A stretch of DNA of 64,000 nt, taken from NCBI GenBank assembly GCA_944325415.1, contig CALUZW010000007.1, positions 1 through 64,000 on the forward strand. The letters run 5' to 3'. A program made the position numbers and the translations under genes. Below the pieces are notes generated by a model. It was given only the letters and a program-made list of their open reading frames with translations, was not told the origin of the DNA and searched no databases. This document shows positions 37,211 through 44,857 of this stretch, piece after piece. Each line of letters begins with the position of its first letter. Positions within the stretch are counted from its first letter, which is position 1. The DNA is from an uncultured Bacteroidales bacterium (lineage in GTDB: Bacteria > Bacteroidota > Bacteroidia > Bacteroidales > UBA11471).

Positions 37211-38292
37211 ATCGATGGGTTAATACTTTGACAATACCATTGATAAAGGCGCTTGACGCCTTCTTCGATTTCTATCTTGTGGCACCAACCGAGGTTATGC
37301 AGGCGGGTCACGTCGCAAAGTTTCCGGGGCGTACCGTCGGGCTTGGTGGCGTCGAACTGCAACCGACCCCGATAGCCGATTGTGGCGACAATGAGCCGGG
37401 CCAAGTCGCCGATGGAGATTTCTTTTCCCGTACCGATATTGATATGGCAGTTGCGCACCTCCTTCGAAGTTCCCGCCAAGTCCTTGAAATCGACCTGCTC
37501 CATCACGAAGACGCTCGCATCGGCCATCTCTTCGGACCACAGAAACTCTCTCAACGGACGGCCGGTTCCCCACAGGGTGACCGCCTCGGCCGCAATGCCG
37601 TAACGGAGAAGGGTGGCCACGATGGTCTCCTTGTCGGCAGCACCGGTTACACCCTCGACAGGGCGGCAGTCCATATCGGCCCGCACACTCTTCCAGTCGC
37701 CCTCGTGCAAACTGTGCGCCAGGAATATCTTGCGCATCATGGCCGGTATGACATGGGAGTTTTCAAGATGGAAATTGTCGTTGGGCCCGTATAGGTTGGT
37801 GGGCATCACGGCCAGGTAATTGGTTCCGTATTGCAGGTTGAAACTCTCGCACATCTTCAAGCCGACAATTTTCGACAGGGCATACGGCTCATTGGTATAT
37901 TCGAGCGGCCCCGTCAACAAATATTCTTCCTTGATGGGCTGGGGACAATCGCGGGGATAGATGCACGTCGAGCCCAAGACCAGCATTTTCTTCACCCCGT
38001 GGCGGAAAGCCTCGCCGATAACATTCTGCTGTATCTGCAAGTTTTCGTATATGAAATCGGCCCGGTAGGTGTTGTTGGCCCAAATACCCCCCACATGGGC
38101 GGCGGCCAAAATGACATAATCGGGCTGTTCCTCGTCGAGGAAACGTTTCACGGCACTACCGTCGAGCAGGTCGAGCTCGGCATGCGTGCGGCCCACCAGT
38201 GAGGTATAACCCTTGGCACGCAGGTTGTTCCAGATGGCAGAGCCCACCAGCCCCCGATGGCCGGCGACATAGATTTTTGCGTTCTTTTCCAT
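37207..38292 (-). CDS. fcl: GDP-L-fucose synthase
   Basis: 361 residues from the ATG at 38292 (a GTG two codons earlier overlaps the gmd stop). It is an extended SDR: NADP-binding GHRGLVGSAI near the N-terminus, LGSTCIYPRDCPQP, and the catalytic YALSK with the upstream Ser. It epimerises and reduces GDP-4-keto-6-deoxymannose to GDP-L-fucose in the cytoplasm. At about 360 residues it is longer than the E. coli enzyme (321) because of an insertion around residues 205-235 (DWKSVRADMDCRPVEGVTG). It is translationally coupled to gmd and manC. Confidence 0.93.
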   Translation of the reverse strand: MEKNAKIYVAGHRGLVGSAIWNNLRAKGYTSLVGRTHAELDLLDGSAVKRFLDEEQPDYVILAAAHVGGIWANNTYRADFIYENLQIQQNVIGEAFRHGVKKMLVLGSTCIYPRDCPQPIKEEYLLTGPLEYTNEPYALSKIVGLKMCESFNLQYGTNYLAVMPTNLYGPNDNFHLENSHVIPAMMRKIFLAHSLHEGDWKSVRADMDCRPVEGVTGAADKETIVATLLRYGIAAEAVTLWGTGRPLREFLWSEEMADASVFVMEQVDFKDLAGTSKEVRNCHINIGTGKEISIGDLARLIVATIGYRGRLQFDATKPDGTPRKLCDVTRLHNLGWCHKIEIEEGVKRLYQWYCQSINPSI

Positions 38293-38294
38293 AC

Positions 38295-39374
38295 TCACTG
38301 CCCGATTTGTGAACGAAGATAGAGTTTTTTCACAAATTTCATATCATGCTCCACCATAATTCTCACCAGTTCGGGGAAGGTCGTCTTGCGCGGATTCCAC
38401 CCCAACAGGGTCCTAGCCTTGGTGGGGTCACCCAACAACTGCTCCACCTCGGCGGGACGGAAGAAGCGCGGGTCGACCGCCACAAGCACACGACCCGTAG
38501 CCTTGTCGATGCCCACTTCGTCGACGCCCTCGCCTTCCCAGCGGAGTTCGATGCCCACCTCGCGGAAGGCCAGTGCCGTAAACTCCCGCACGGTATGGTA
38601 CTCGCCGGTAGCGATGACAAAGTCCTCGGGCGTGTCGTGTTGAAGCATCAGCCACATGCACTCGACATAATCCTTGGCATATCCCCAGTCGCGCAAGGCA
38701 TTGAGATTGCCCAGGTAAAGCTTGTCCTGATAGCCCTGCGCTATGCGGGCGGCGGCCAAGGTAATCTTGCGCGTAACGAAGTTCTCGCCGCGCCGCTCCG
38801 ATTCATGGTTGAAAAGAATACCGTTCACGGCAAACATGCCGTATGCCTCGCGGTAGTTCTTGGTAATCCAGAAACCGTATTGCTTGGCCACGCCGTAGGG
38901 TGAACGGGGATAGAACGGTGTGGTCTCCCGCTGGGGGACTTCCTGCACCAACCCGAAGAGTTCCGAGGTCGATGCCTGATAGATGCGGCACTGCTTTTCG
39001 AGGCCGAGAATGCGCACGGCTTCGAGCAAACGCAGGGTGCCCAAAGCATCGGCCTCGGCTGTATATTCGGGCACGTCGAACGAGACTTTGACGTGCGACT
39101 GTGCGGCAAGGTTATAAATTTCACCGGGCTGCACGGCCTGAATGATGCGCACCAGCGACGACGAGTCGGTCATGTCGCCATAATGCAGATTTATCAACCG
39201 CTTTTGGTGCATGTCGCGCACCCATTCATCGAGATAGAGGTGCTCGATGCGCCCCGTGTTGAACGACGACGAACGACGGATAATACCGTGTACTTCATAC
39301 CCTTTTTCCAAAAGAAACTCGGCCAAGAACGAACCGTCCTGACCGGTAATGCCTGTAATCAATGCTGTTTTCAT
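38295..39374 (-). CDS. gmd: GDP-mannose 4,6-dehydratase
   Basis: 359 residues from the ATG at 39374 ([22 protein letters not shown]); upstream in-frame sequence to 39443 is leader. Motifs: TGITGQDGS (cofactor), [23 protein letters not shown] with catalytic Thr and Glu, and [15 protein letters not shown] containing YxxxK. It converts GDP-mannose to GDP-4-keto-6-deoxy-D-mannose. It is first of the GDP-fucose operon, with an unusually long leader from the promoter at 39596-39627. Confidence 0.95.
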   Translation of the reverse strand: MKTALITGITGQDGSFLAEFLLEKGYEVHGIIRRSSSFNTGRIEHLYLDEWVRDMHQKRLINLHYGDMTDSSSLVRIIQAVQPGEIYNLAAQSHVKVSFDVPEYTAEADALGTLRLLEAVRILGLEKQCRIYQASTSELFGLVQEVPQRETTPFYPRSPYGVAKQYGFWITKNYREAYGMFAVNGILFNHESERRGENFVTRKITLAAARIAQGYQDKLYLGNLNALRDWGYAKDYVECMWLMLQHDTPEDFVIATGEYHTVREFTALAFREVGIELRWEGEGVDEVGIDKATGRVLVAVDPRFFRPAEVEQLLGDPTKARTLLGWNPRKTTFPELVRIMVEHDMKFVKKLYLRSQIGQ

Positions 39375-39595
39375 AAGCAATTCTATTAGTAAAACAATCG
39401 TTTTTGCGGTACATACCCAGGCCCGGCAGACTCCGCCACACAAAAGATTGATTCATCAACAAACACCGATTCTCCTTTCAAGGAAATTCAGTGCCTTTTT
39501 CCATTACAGATATCCATTCTCAAAAATCCCAAATCTCATGCGGCGCGGCTGCATCGGGGCCGTCTTTTTCTTTTCATGAAAATCCCGCTGATGTG

Positions 39596-39627
39596 CAAAT
39601 ATAACTCAAAAAATTTTTAAATACAAA
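39596..39627 (-). promoter_or_regulatory. gmd operon promoter
   Basis: Minus strand: TTTG (39627-39624), 20 bp, TATATTTG (39603-39596). The -33 element overlaps the proximal arm of the gltD terminator. Confidence 0.7.
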
Positions 39628-39658
39628 AACGGGAGGCAATTCTGTCTCCTGTTTTTGT
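39623..39658 (-). terminator. Terminator after glutamate synthase-type gene
   Basis: 13-bp stem (39623-39635 with 39646-39658) with one G-U pair, followed on the minus strand by a T-rich tract (39606-39621). Confidence 0.65.
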
Positions 39659-39681
39659 GTATTACACAGTGCGATAACTCT

Positions 39682-40998
39682 TTACATACCGAGCAACTTT
39701 TTGGCGTCGACATACTGGGCAATGCCCATAGCCACCCGCTTGGCCTCTTTCATGGCCAACACGACGGTCTGGGGCGTATGCACTACATCTCCGCCGGCAA
39801 AGACCCCTTTGCGGGTGGTCATGCCATAGGGCCGCTCCCGGGTAATGACATAGCCCGACTCGTCGACATCGATGCCGGTTGTCGTCGACACGATGCGGTT
39901 GGCCGGACGCGAACCGATGGCCAGAAGCACACGGTTGAACGGCAAGATCTTCTCGCCATCGGGCGTGTCGGCTTTCAAGCCGGTAATCCAGCCCGAATTG
40001 TTGTCACAAACAAACTCTTTGGTCGCCGTGCACCACAAGAATTTCACGCCTTCGGCCACGGCATCTTCATATTCCGACCGCAACGCCGACATCTCCGCCT
40101 CGGTCTTATGGTAAATCACATACACCTCCTTGGCACCCATGCGCAGGGCTGTGCGGGCAGCGTCCATACCCACATTGCCGCACCCTATCACACCCACGAC
40201 CTCGCCTTCGTGCACTGGCACTTCACGGCGGTCGATGTCGCCGAAATTGTAAAGGCTCACCATGCGCAGGAAGTACGACGACTGCACGATGCCCTTCAAC
40301 TCACAACCGGGCAGGTTGAGCGACTTGGGCAGGGCGGTTCCCGAGCCGATGAAGACGGCATCGTATTCCTGCTCGAAGATGCGGTCGACGTCGATGTCCT
40401 TGCCCACGACACAGTTGGTGATGAAGGTCACGCCGAGAGCCTCGATTTTCTTTATCTCCCTGCGCACCACCTCTTTGGGCAGGCGATATTCGGGAATGCC
40501 GAACATGAGCACGCCGCCCGGCTCGGGCTGGCTCTCGAAGATGGTCACATTGAATCCCTGCCGGGCCAAATCGCCGGCCACCGTCAGCCCCGCGGGACCC
40601 GACCCGATAATGGCCACCTTTCCGCGGGTCTTTTGCGGCAGACGTTCCCGGATAAGGCTCATCTCCACGTCGAAGTCGGCAATGAAACGTTCGAGCATGC
40701 CGATGCGTATGCCTTTTCCCTTGGGATAAAGCACGCAATGCCCCTCGCACTGTTTCTCGTGCGGACATACCCGCCCGCAGATGGCCGGCAGGTTGCTGCG
40801 CTCGTTGATGACCGCCATGGCGTCGCCCATGTTTCCCATCGACAACTGATGGATAAACGAAGGTATGTCGTTCTCGATGGGACACCCCTTGCGACAGGAA
40901 GGATTCTTGCAGTTCAAGCAACGCTTGGCCTCGTCGATGGCCTCCTTGATGGTGTATCCGCTCACCTCATAAAATTTCAAACTCTTGTTTATTTCCAT
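39682..40998 (-). CDS. NADPH-dependent glutamate synthase small-chain-type oxidoreductase (GltD/NfnB family)
   Basis: 438 residues. The N-terminal half binds two 4Fe-4S clusters: CLNCKNPSCRKGCP and CGRVCPHEKQCEGHC. It is followed by an FAD-binding GSGPAGLTVAGDLA fold (about 133), an NAD(P)-binding GCGNVGMDAARTALR (about 275) and the closing GVFAGGDVVHTPQTVVLAMKEA. This could be the beta subunit of glutamate synthase or of an NfnAB/sulfide-dehydrogenase-type bifurcating enzyme. No large glutamate synthase subunit or NfnA gene lies next to it, so the partner is encoded elsewhere or it is the stand-alone archaeal-type GltA. A 12-bp perfect dyad sits 55 bp upstream. Confidence 0.85.
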   Translation of the reverse strand: MEINKSLKFYEVSGYTIKEAIDEAKRCLNCKNPSCRKGCPIENDIPSFIHQLSMGNMGDAMAVINERSNLPAICGRVCPHEKQCEGHCVLYPKGKGIRIGMLERFIADFDVEMSLIRERLPQKTRGKVAIIGSGPAGLTVAGDLARQGFNVTIFESQPEPGGVLMFGIPEYRLPKEVVRREIKKIEALGVTFITNCVVGKDIDVDRIFEQEYDAVFIGSGTALPKSLNLPGCELKGIVQSSYFLRMVSLYNFGDIDRREVPVHEGEVVGVIGCGNVGMDAARTALRMGAKEVYVIYHKTEAEMSALRSEYEDAVAEGVKFLWCTATKEFVCDNNSGWITGLKADTPDGEKILPFNRVLLAIGSRPANRIVSTTTGIDVDESGYVITRERPYGMTTRKGVFAGGDVVHTPQTVVLAMKEAKRVAMGIAQYVDAKKLLGM

Positions 40999-41052
40999 GC
41001 ACTCTATCTTGTTTATAGCCTATTTTGACAATTAGACTTTGCAAATATCTAT

Positions 41053-41084
41053 CTTATTTTGCAAAGTGCGTATTGCAAAATAAG
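41053..41084 (-). promoter_or_regulatory. Perfect 12-bp dyad, probable operator upstream of gltD-type gene
   Basis: Arms 41053-41064 (CTTATTTTGCAA) and 41073-41084 (TTGCAAAATAAG) are exact reverse complements with an 8-bp spacer, about 55 bp before the ATG at 40998. There is no T run after either arm, and the preceding gene's own terminator lies further away, so a regulator-binding site is more likely than a terminator. Confidence 0.5.
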
Positions 41085-41153
41085 GGTTTTTAGAAAATTT
41101 AATATTTCGACTGCCATCAATCGGGAAGAAATAGTGACTCCCCGACATAAAAA

Positions 41154-41187
41154 AGGTGCAAACCTTTTCGTAAAAGCATTTGCACCT
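41154..41187 (-). terminator. Terminator after thioredoxin-fold gene
   Basis: Outer 9-bp stem (41154-41162 with 41179-41187) plus an inner 5-bp stem (41164-41168 with 41172-41176), then six T on the minus strand. Confidence 0.8.
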
Positions 41188-41213
41188 CAACAGGGACTCG
41201 CCACGCTCCTTGT

Positions 41214-42038
41214 CTATCTGAAATATCCGGTTTCCCCGATATACTTTTCTACACCTCCCAAACCTTCGCTCTTTACCAACACCCGATGCGCGCAATCGGT
41301 AAGGAAACAGGTAGGAGTTGCCTGAAAACCGTAAATAATTTTTGCCGGTGAGGCATCGCCCTTAAAATCGGAGAGATGAATATACGCGCCCTTGTAACGC
41401 TCCCGGGTCTGCTGTAAATCTTTCAGGGATCTGCTCAGGCAATACACCACAATACAAAAGTCGTCGCGCGAGGTGGCAGCATAGAGGCTGTCGAGATAAG
41501 CCCGTCCGTCGGCTCCCATGCAACCCAATCCTTCGCAGATAAAAAGCAGGCGCTTGCCGTCGAGCAACGCCCAGTCGAAAGGCTCGCCATCGACCTGTGT
41601 ACATGGGAACGATGGCAAGGTATCGCCCTCGACTATCTGATGGCTCGAAATGTGTGCCTGGATATTCTTTCCGTAAAAAGAGTCCCGCATATCGGGCGGA
41701 AGAGTGTTCAATATCTGTTGCAACGTATCTTTGTTCACATCGAAACGAACCATATACAGTCGCTGCAATCCGCTCGGGACAGAAGCAAAACGACAAGCCA
41801 GCCGTGTATTCTCCCGTACTGTCTTATCGTACACATCCTGAAAAGCCGACCGCAAGCTGTCGTGTTTCTCTTCGGGAAGTTCTTTCCATAAACGACCAAA
41901 CTCCGCTTCGCTCTGATAATAGGCATCCCATAAAATACTATCCTGTCGCAAATAATTGGCCTCGGTAATTTCGTCCTGCGCCCATGAACCGGGAAGACAT
42001 ACCCCCATCACAAGGAGAACAATAAAAAATCTTTTCAT
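41214..42038 (-). CDS. Exported thioredoxin-fold protein lacking a CxxC motif
   Basis: 274 residues from the ATG at 42038 (MKRFFIVLLVMGVCLPGSWAQ signal). The N-terminal 130 residues are helical and charged, as in Bacteroidota DUF4369/TlpA-type proteins. The C-terminal 140 residues look like a TlpA/AhpC thioredoxin fold: PSFPCTQVDGEPFDWALLDGKRLLFICEG, YCLSRSLKDLQQTRERY and the cis-proline loop FQATPTCFL. At the usual active-site position there is GLGCMGADG, a single Cys instead of CxxC. It therefore cannot act as a normal dithiol oxidoreductase and might be a one-Cys or binding protein. Confidence 0.65.
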   Translation of the reverse strand: MKRFFIVLLVMGVCLPGSWAQDEITEANYLRQDSILWDAYYQSEAEFGRLWKELPEEKHDSLRSAFQDVYDKTVRENTRLACRFASVPSGLQRLYMVRFDVNKDTLQQILNTLPPDMRDSFYGKNIQAHISSHQIVEGDTLPSFPCTQVDGEPFDWALLDGKRLLFICEGLGCMGADGRAYLDSLYAATSRDDFCIVVYCLSRSLKDLQQTRERYKGAYIHLSDFKGDASPAKIIYGFQATPTCFLTDCAHRVLVKSEGLGGVEKYIGETGYFR

Positions 42039-42079
42039 ATATCTCTTTTTGTTGTTAGACGTCCACACCCTGAAAAAGG

Positions 42080-42649
42080 TTACAATCCCGACAAACTATT
42101 TCGCTCTTGGGCCAAAAGGGAATAGACATTCAGGTCGTAATACCGGCCATCTCCGGCATATTCACCGGCTCGCTCCACGCCTTCGAGCCGAAAGCCCAGC
42201 CGGCAAGGTATGGCATTGGAAGGGGCATTACCCACGGCACACTTTATCTGCACACGGTTCATCGCCCTGACATCGAACGCCCACAAGCACAAGGCAGCGA
42301 CACTGCGCGACATGATGCCACGACCCCGCCACGGAGGCAACAGCCAATAGCCCACCTCGGTCTTGCGGTTTACGGGGTCGGTCGAGACAAACCCCACCAA
42401 ACCGCAGAACGCCCCGTCGGAGAGAATCTTGAACGTATAATTGCGCAAGTCGGGAGAGACGGCGCAAAGCGCCGAAAGAAAGGCCGCCTCGTCGGCCTCG
42501 GTATGGAGATTGTCGACAAACGGCAGCCACCGGCGCAAATCGTCACGCCAGGCATCGATGGCGCGAAACAGCAACCCGGCATCGGCCTCGGTCGCCTCAA
42601 TGAGCGTCAATGTATCATCGACAGGAAGTGTCAAAAGAGTCCTTTCCAT
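42080..42649 (-). CDS. GNAT acetyltransferase (RimJ/RimL-like)
   Basis: 189 residues from the ATG at 42649; the preceding in-frame codon is TTG. The fold is that of ribosomal-protein-alanine acetyltransferase-like GNATs: LFRAIDAWRDDLRRWLPF, VGFVSTDPVNRKTEVGYWLLPPWRGRGIMSRSVAALCLWAF (the R/QxxGxG/A acetyl-CoA loop) and VGNAPSNAIPCRLGFRLEGV. It acetylates an amine of an unknown protein or small molecule. Its start codon shares the A of the TGA of the upstream gene (TGATG), so translation is coupled to the DUF7477-like protein gene. Confidence 0.8.
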   Translation of the reverse strand: MERTLLTLPVDDTLTLIEATEADAGLLFRAIDAWRDDLRRWLPFVDNLHTEADEAAFLSALCAVSPDLRNYTFKILSDGAFCGLVGFVSTDPVNRKTEVGYWLLPPWRGRGIMSRSVAALCLWAFDVRAMNRVQIKCAVGNAPSNAIPCRLGFRLEGVERAGEYAGDGRYYDLNVYSLLAQERNSLSGL

Positions 42650-43968
42650 CAATCATTGCTTATTTTGTAGGTTACCTTGAAGCCATGCTGCCGGAGCGAC
42701 CTTTCTATATCACTCATTCGCTTCTTGTTGGCATTGGCGTCGGGATACAAGACTATATAGGGAGACATATCCACCAACATCTCTTCATACTCGTTGCAAT
42801 CGTAATGATGGCCCACACTCCTGTCGGTTCCTTCGGGCACCCATATAAAGCCATCGGCCTGAATAATGATTTTGCTGTCCAAGTCGATAAGAAGAGTGGT
42901 CCCCTCACTGTCTTTCGTAACAACCGCCTCGGGATCGAGATAAGTGATGTTCTGCCGCCACATCTTGCTGCCGTCGGTAAGCGAGTCGGCCGCACAGAAT
43001 CCACGTTTTGAAGCATCAAAGGTCAAGGTGTATTTTCCCTCGACATCTTCGCCGAGTTCTATCTGCCCGTTGGGTGCCGAATAGGGGGCATAGCTTACAC
43101 TGGGATAGGTAAAATAGGCCTCTCCCGGACGGGAGACGGCCGAGAGGATATAGTCGGCCGAGGCCACGGGTGTTCCCGCATATCCGCCACCCACATAAAC
43201 CATATCCATGCCTTTATCCCAGCGCGACTGTATAAATTCCTTGGGAGAGTCGGAGGTAAATGTCTGGAAACTCTGTGCCACGTCGGCCGATACATGCTTG
43301 CTTTTCGATGCCACCATAAAGTATTCGCCGCCACCATATTCCAACAAGGTGAGGTTATATCCCTCATTCCACGCTTCATCGGCACACCGGCTGAGCAACT
43401 CGCGCGTGGGGACAAAAAAATACTGCTGCTCGGTAATGCCCGTGCCCTCGCTCACAATGAATACCCATTCGTCGCCATCGTAGGTGGCCTGCGTGATAAA
43501 CTGACCTTTTTCCCAACAGCTCTGCACCGACTCGTACAGTTCGTTGCTCGCACAGGTTATATACGACTGCTCGGTGTAGCCGGTATTCTGCGAAACGACA
43601 AACATCCAGTGGGTGTGGTTCGACGCCACATGGGTAATGCGGTAACCGGCCCCGTACTTCTCGGCCAGCCACTCCTTGGGCCACTCCTTGCCGTAGTAAT
43701 ACGACTGCCCCGTGTAGCCGCTGTTGCGGCACATGGCGATAAACCAGCCCCGATGGGTATGCGCCGCCGAGACGATGCAGTAATCCTTGTCCCAATACTC
43801 CTTGATCTTGTCTTGTTGCAAAGGTTGTCCGCTGCCGCTGAACGACCACGTCGTGCCTTGGTAAGGCAGGTTGCCTTGCATGAGCATCAGTACCATATCC
43901 TGTGCATGGAGCGGAAGCAATGCAGCTATTCCGAAAGCCACCGCAACGAAAAGATGTTTTTTCGGCAT
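42649..43968 (-). CDS. Exported repeat protein resembling the plant casein-kinase-1-like C-terminal domain (DUF7477-like)
   Basis: 439 residues from the ATG at 43968 (signal MPKKHLFVAVAFGIAALLPLHAQ). From about 55 to 265 there are five repeats of about 47 residues built on W(D/E)KGY.I followed by AA......WF..(C/V)S...GYT.QSY: cores at W59-DKDYCI, Y105-GAGYRI, W152-EKGQFI, W200-NEGYNL and W250-DKGMDM. I know this pattern from the region C-terminal to plant casein kinase 1-like proteins (DUF7477). There is no kinase domain here. The last 170 residues are a separate beta-rich domain. Function is unknown. The following GNAT gene is translationally coupled. Confidence 0.7.
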   Translation of the reverse strand: MPKKHLFVAVAFGIAALLPLHAQDMVLMLMQGNLPYQGTTWSFSGSGQPLQQDKIKEYWDKDYCIVSAAHTHRGWFIAMCRNSGYTGQSYYYGKEWPKEWLAEKYGAGYRITHVASNHTHWMFVVSQNTGYTEQSYITCASNELYESVQSCWEKGQFITQATYDGDEWVFIVSEGTGITEQQYFFVPTRELLSRCADEAWNEGYNLTLLEYGGGEYFMVASKSKHVSADVAQSFQTFTSDSPKEFIQSRWDKGMDMVYVGGGYAGTPVASADYILSAVSRPGEAYFTYPSVSYAPYSAPNGQIELGEDVEGKYTLTFDASKRGFCAADSLTDGSKMWRQNITYLDPEAVVTKDSEGTTLLIDLDSKIIIQADGFIWVPEGTDRSVGHHYDCNEYEEMLVDMSPYIVLYPDANANKKRMSDIERSLRQHGFKVTYKISND

Positions 43969-44015
43969 ATCTTTCTTGATTTGTTTCGTGTAAAGATAGT
44001 ACATCTTCCACAAGA

Positions 44016-44057
44016 AAGCGAGGGGGAAAAGAAAAAAATTTCTTTTCCCCCTCGCTT
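44016..44057 (-). terminator. argB terminator
   Basis: Perfect 19-bp stem (44016-44034 with 44039-44057) with a 4-nt loop, just after the argB stop at 44077. The outer arm is GC-rich and the inner arm A/T-rich. Confidence 0.85.
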
Positions 44058-44076
44058 CTGTAACACGGTCGATATT

Positions 44077-44844
44077 CTATCGCACGATGCGGGTTCCGCC
44101 CGACAAGATGGCGTCGGCACGGGTGATGACCACCTCCTTCACACCCGTCGAAATGGCTTCGAAGGCATTTTCGAGCTTAGGTATCATACCTCCCTGCACC
44201 ACACCGTCGGCCACAAGGGCATCGAACATCGGTCGGTCGATAGAGGGTATCACGCTCTCGTCGTCGTTCTCGTCGCGCAACACCCCTTTTTTCTCGAAAC
44301 AATAGACGAGCGTTACGTCGAAGAACGGAGCCAAAGCCTTGGCAGCCTCGCCGGCGATGGTGTCGGCATTGGTATTGAGCAGCTGACCGTGACCGTCGTG
44401 CGTGAGCGGCGCCAGCACGGGTACAACTCCATCTTTAATGAGTCGAGCCAATTTATCGCCGTGAGCGGCCTTGACATCGCCCACAAAACCGTAATCGACC
44501 TCCTTGACGGGTCGTTTTTCCGAACGGAGAATGTCCAAGTCGGCACCGGTCATGCCGAGGGCATCAACGCCGAGAGCTTGCAGGCCGGCGACGATGTTTT
44601 TATTGACCAATCCGCCATAGACCATGGTTACAACGCGCAACATATCGGCATCGGTGATGCGGCGCCCGCCGACCATGCGGCTGGGTATGCCCAACTGCTC
44701 GGCCACCTTGGTCGCCGAACGGCCACCGCCATGCACAAGCAATTTGTGTCCTTCGATGGCAGCGAAGTCGTGCAACAGGCGTTGCAGGGTATCGGGCTCT
44801 TCGACGATTTTTCCGCCCACCTTGACAAGTATGAGTTTTTCCAT
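44077..44844 (-). CDS. argB: N-acetyl(or N-succinyl)glutamate kinase
   Basis: 255 residues from the ATG at 44844 (MEKLILVKVGGKIVEE). Amino-acid-kinase family: LVKVGGK (ATP), LLVHGGGRSATKVAEQLG, NTNADTIAGEAAKAL and the C-terminal GGMIPKLENAFEAISTGVKEVVI. It phosphorylates the acylated glutamate in arginine synthesis. Bacteroides fragilis is known to use N-succinyl rather than N-acetyl intermediates, so the substrate here may be N-succinylglutamate; sequence alone does not decide. It lies 13 bp after prfB, so it shares its transcript. Confidence 0.92.
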   Translation of the reverse strand: MEKLILVKVGGKIVEEPDTLQRLLHDFAAIEGHKLLVHGGGRSATKVAEQLGIPSRMVGGRRITDADMLRVVTMVYGGLVNKNIVAGLQALGVDALGMTGADLDILRSEKRPVKEVDYGFVGDVKAAHGDKLARLIKDGVVPVLAPLTHDGHGQLLNTNADTIAGEAAKALAPFFDVTLVYCFEKKGVLRDENDDESVIPSIDRPMFDALVADGVVQGGMIPKLENAFEAISTGVKEVVITRADAILSGGTRIVR

Positions 44845-44857
44845 GATGTTTCTGTTT

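Larger units (their letters stand above)
39375..39681. other. Long leader of the gmd operon plus gltD terminator
   Basis: About 220 bp lie between the gmd ATG and its promoter, with no convincing small gene on either strand. The distal 60 bp hold the promoter and the gltD terminator, which share bases. Confidence 0.5.
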
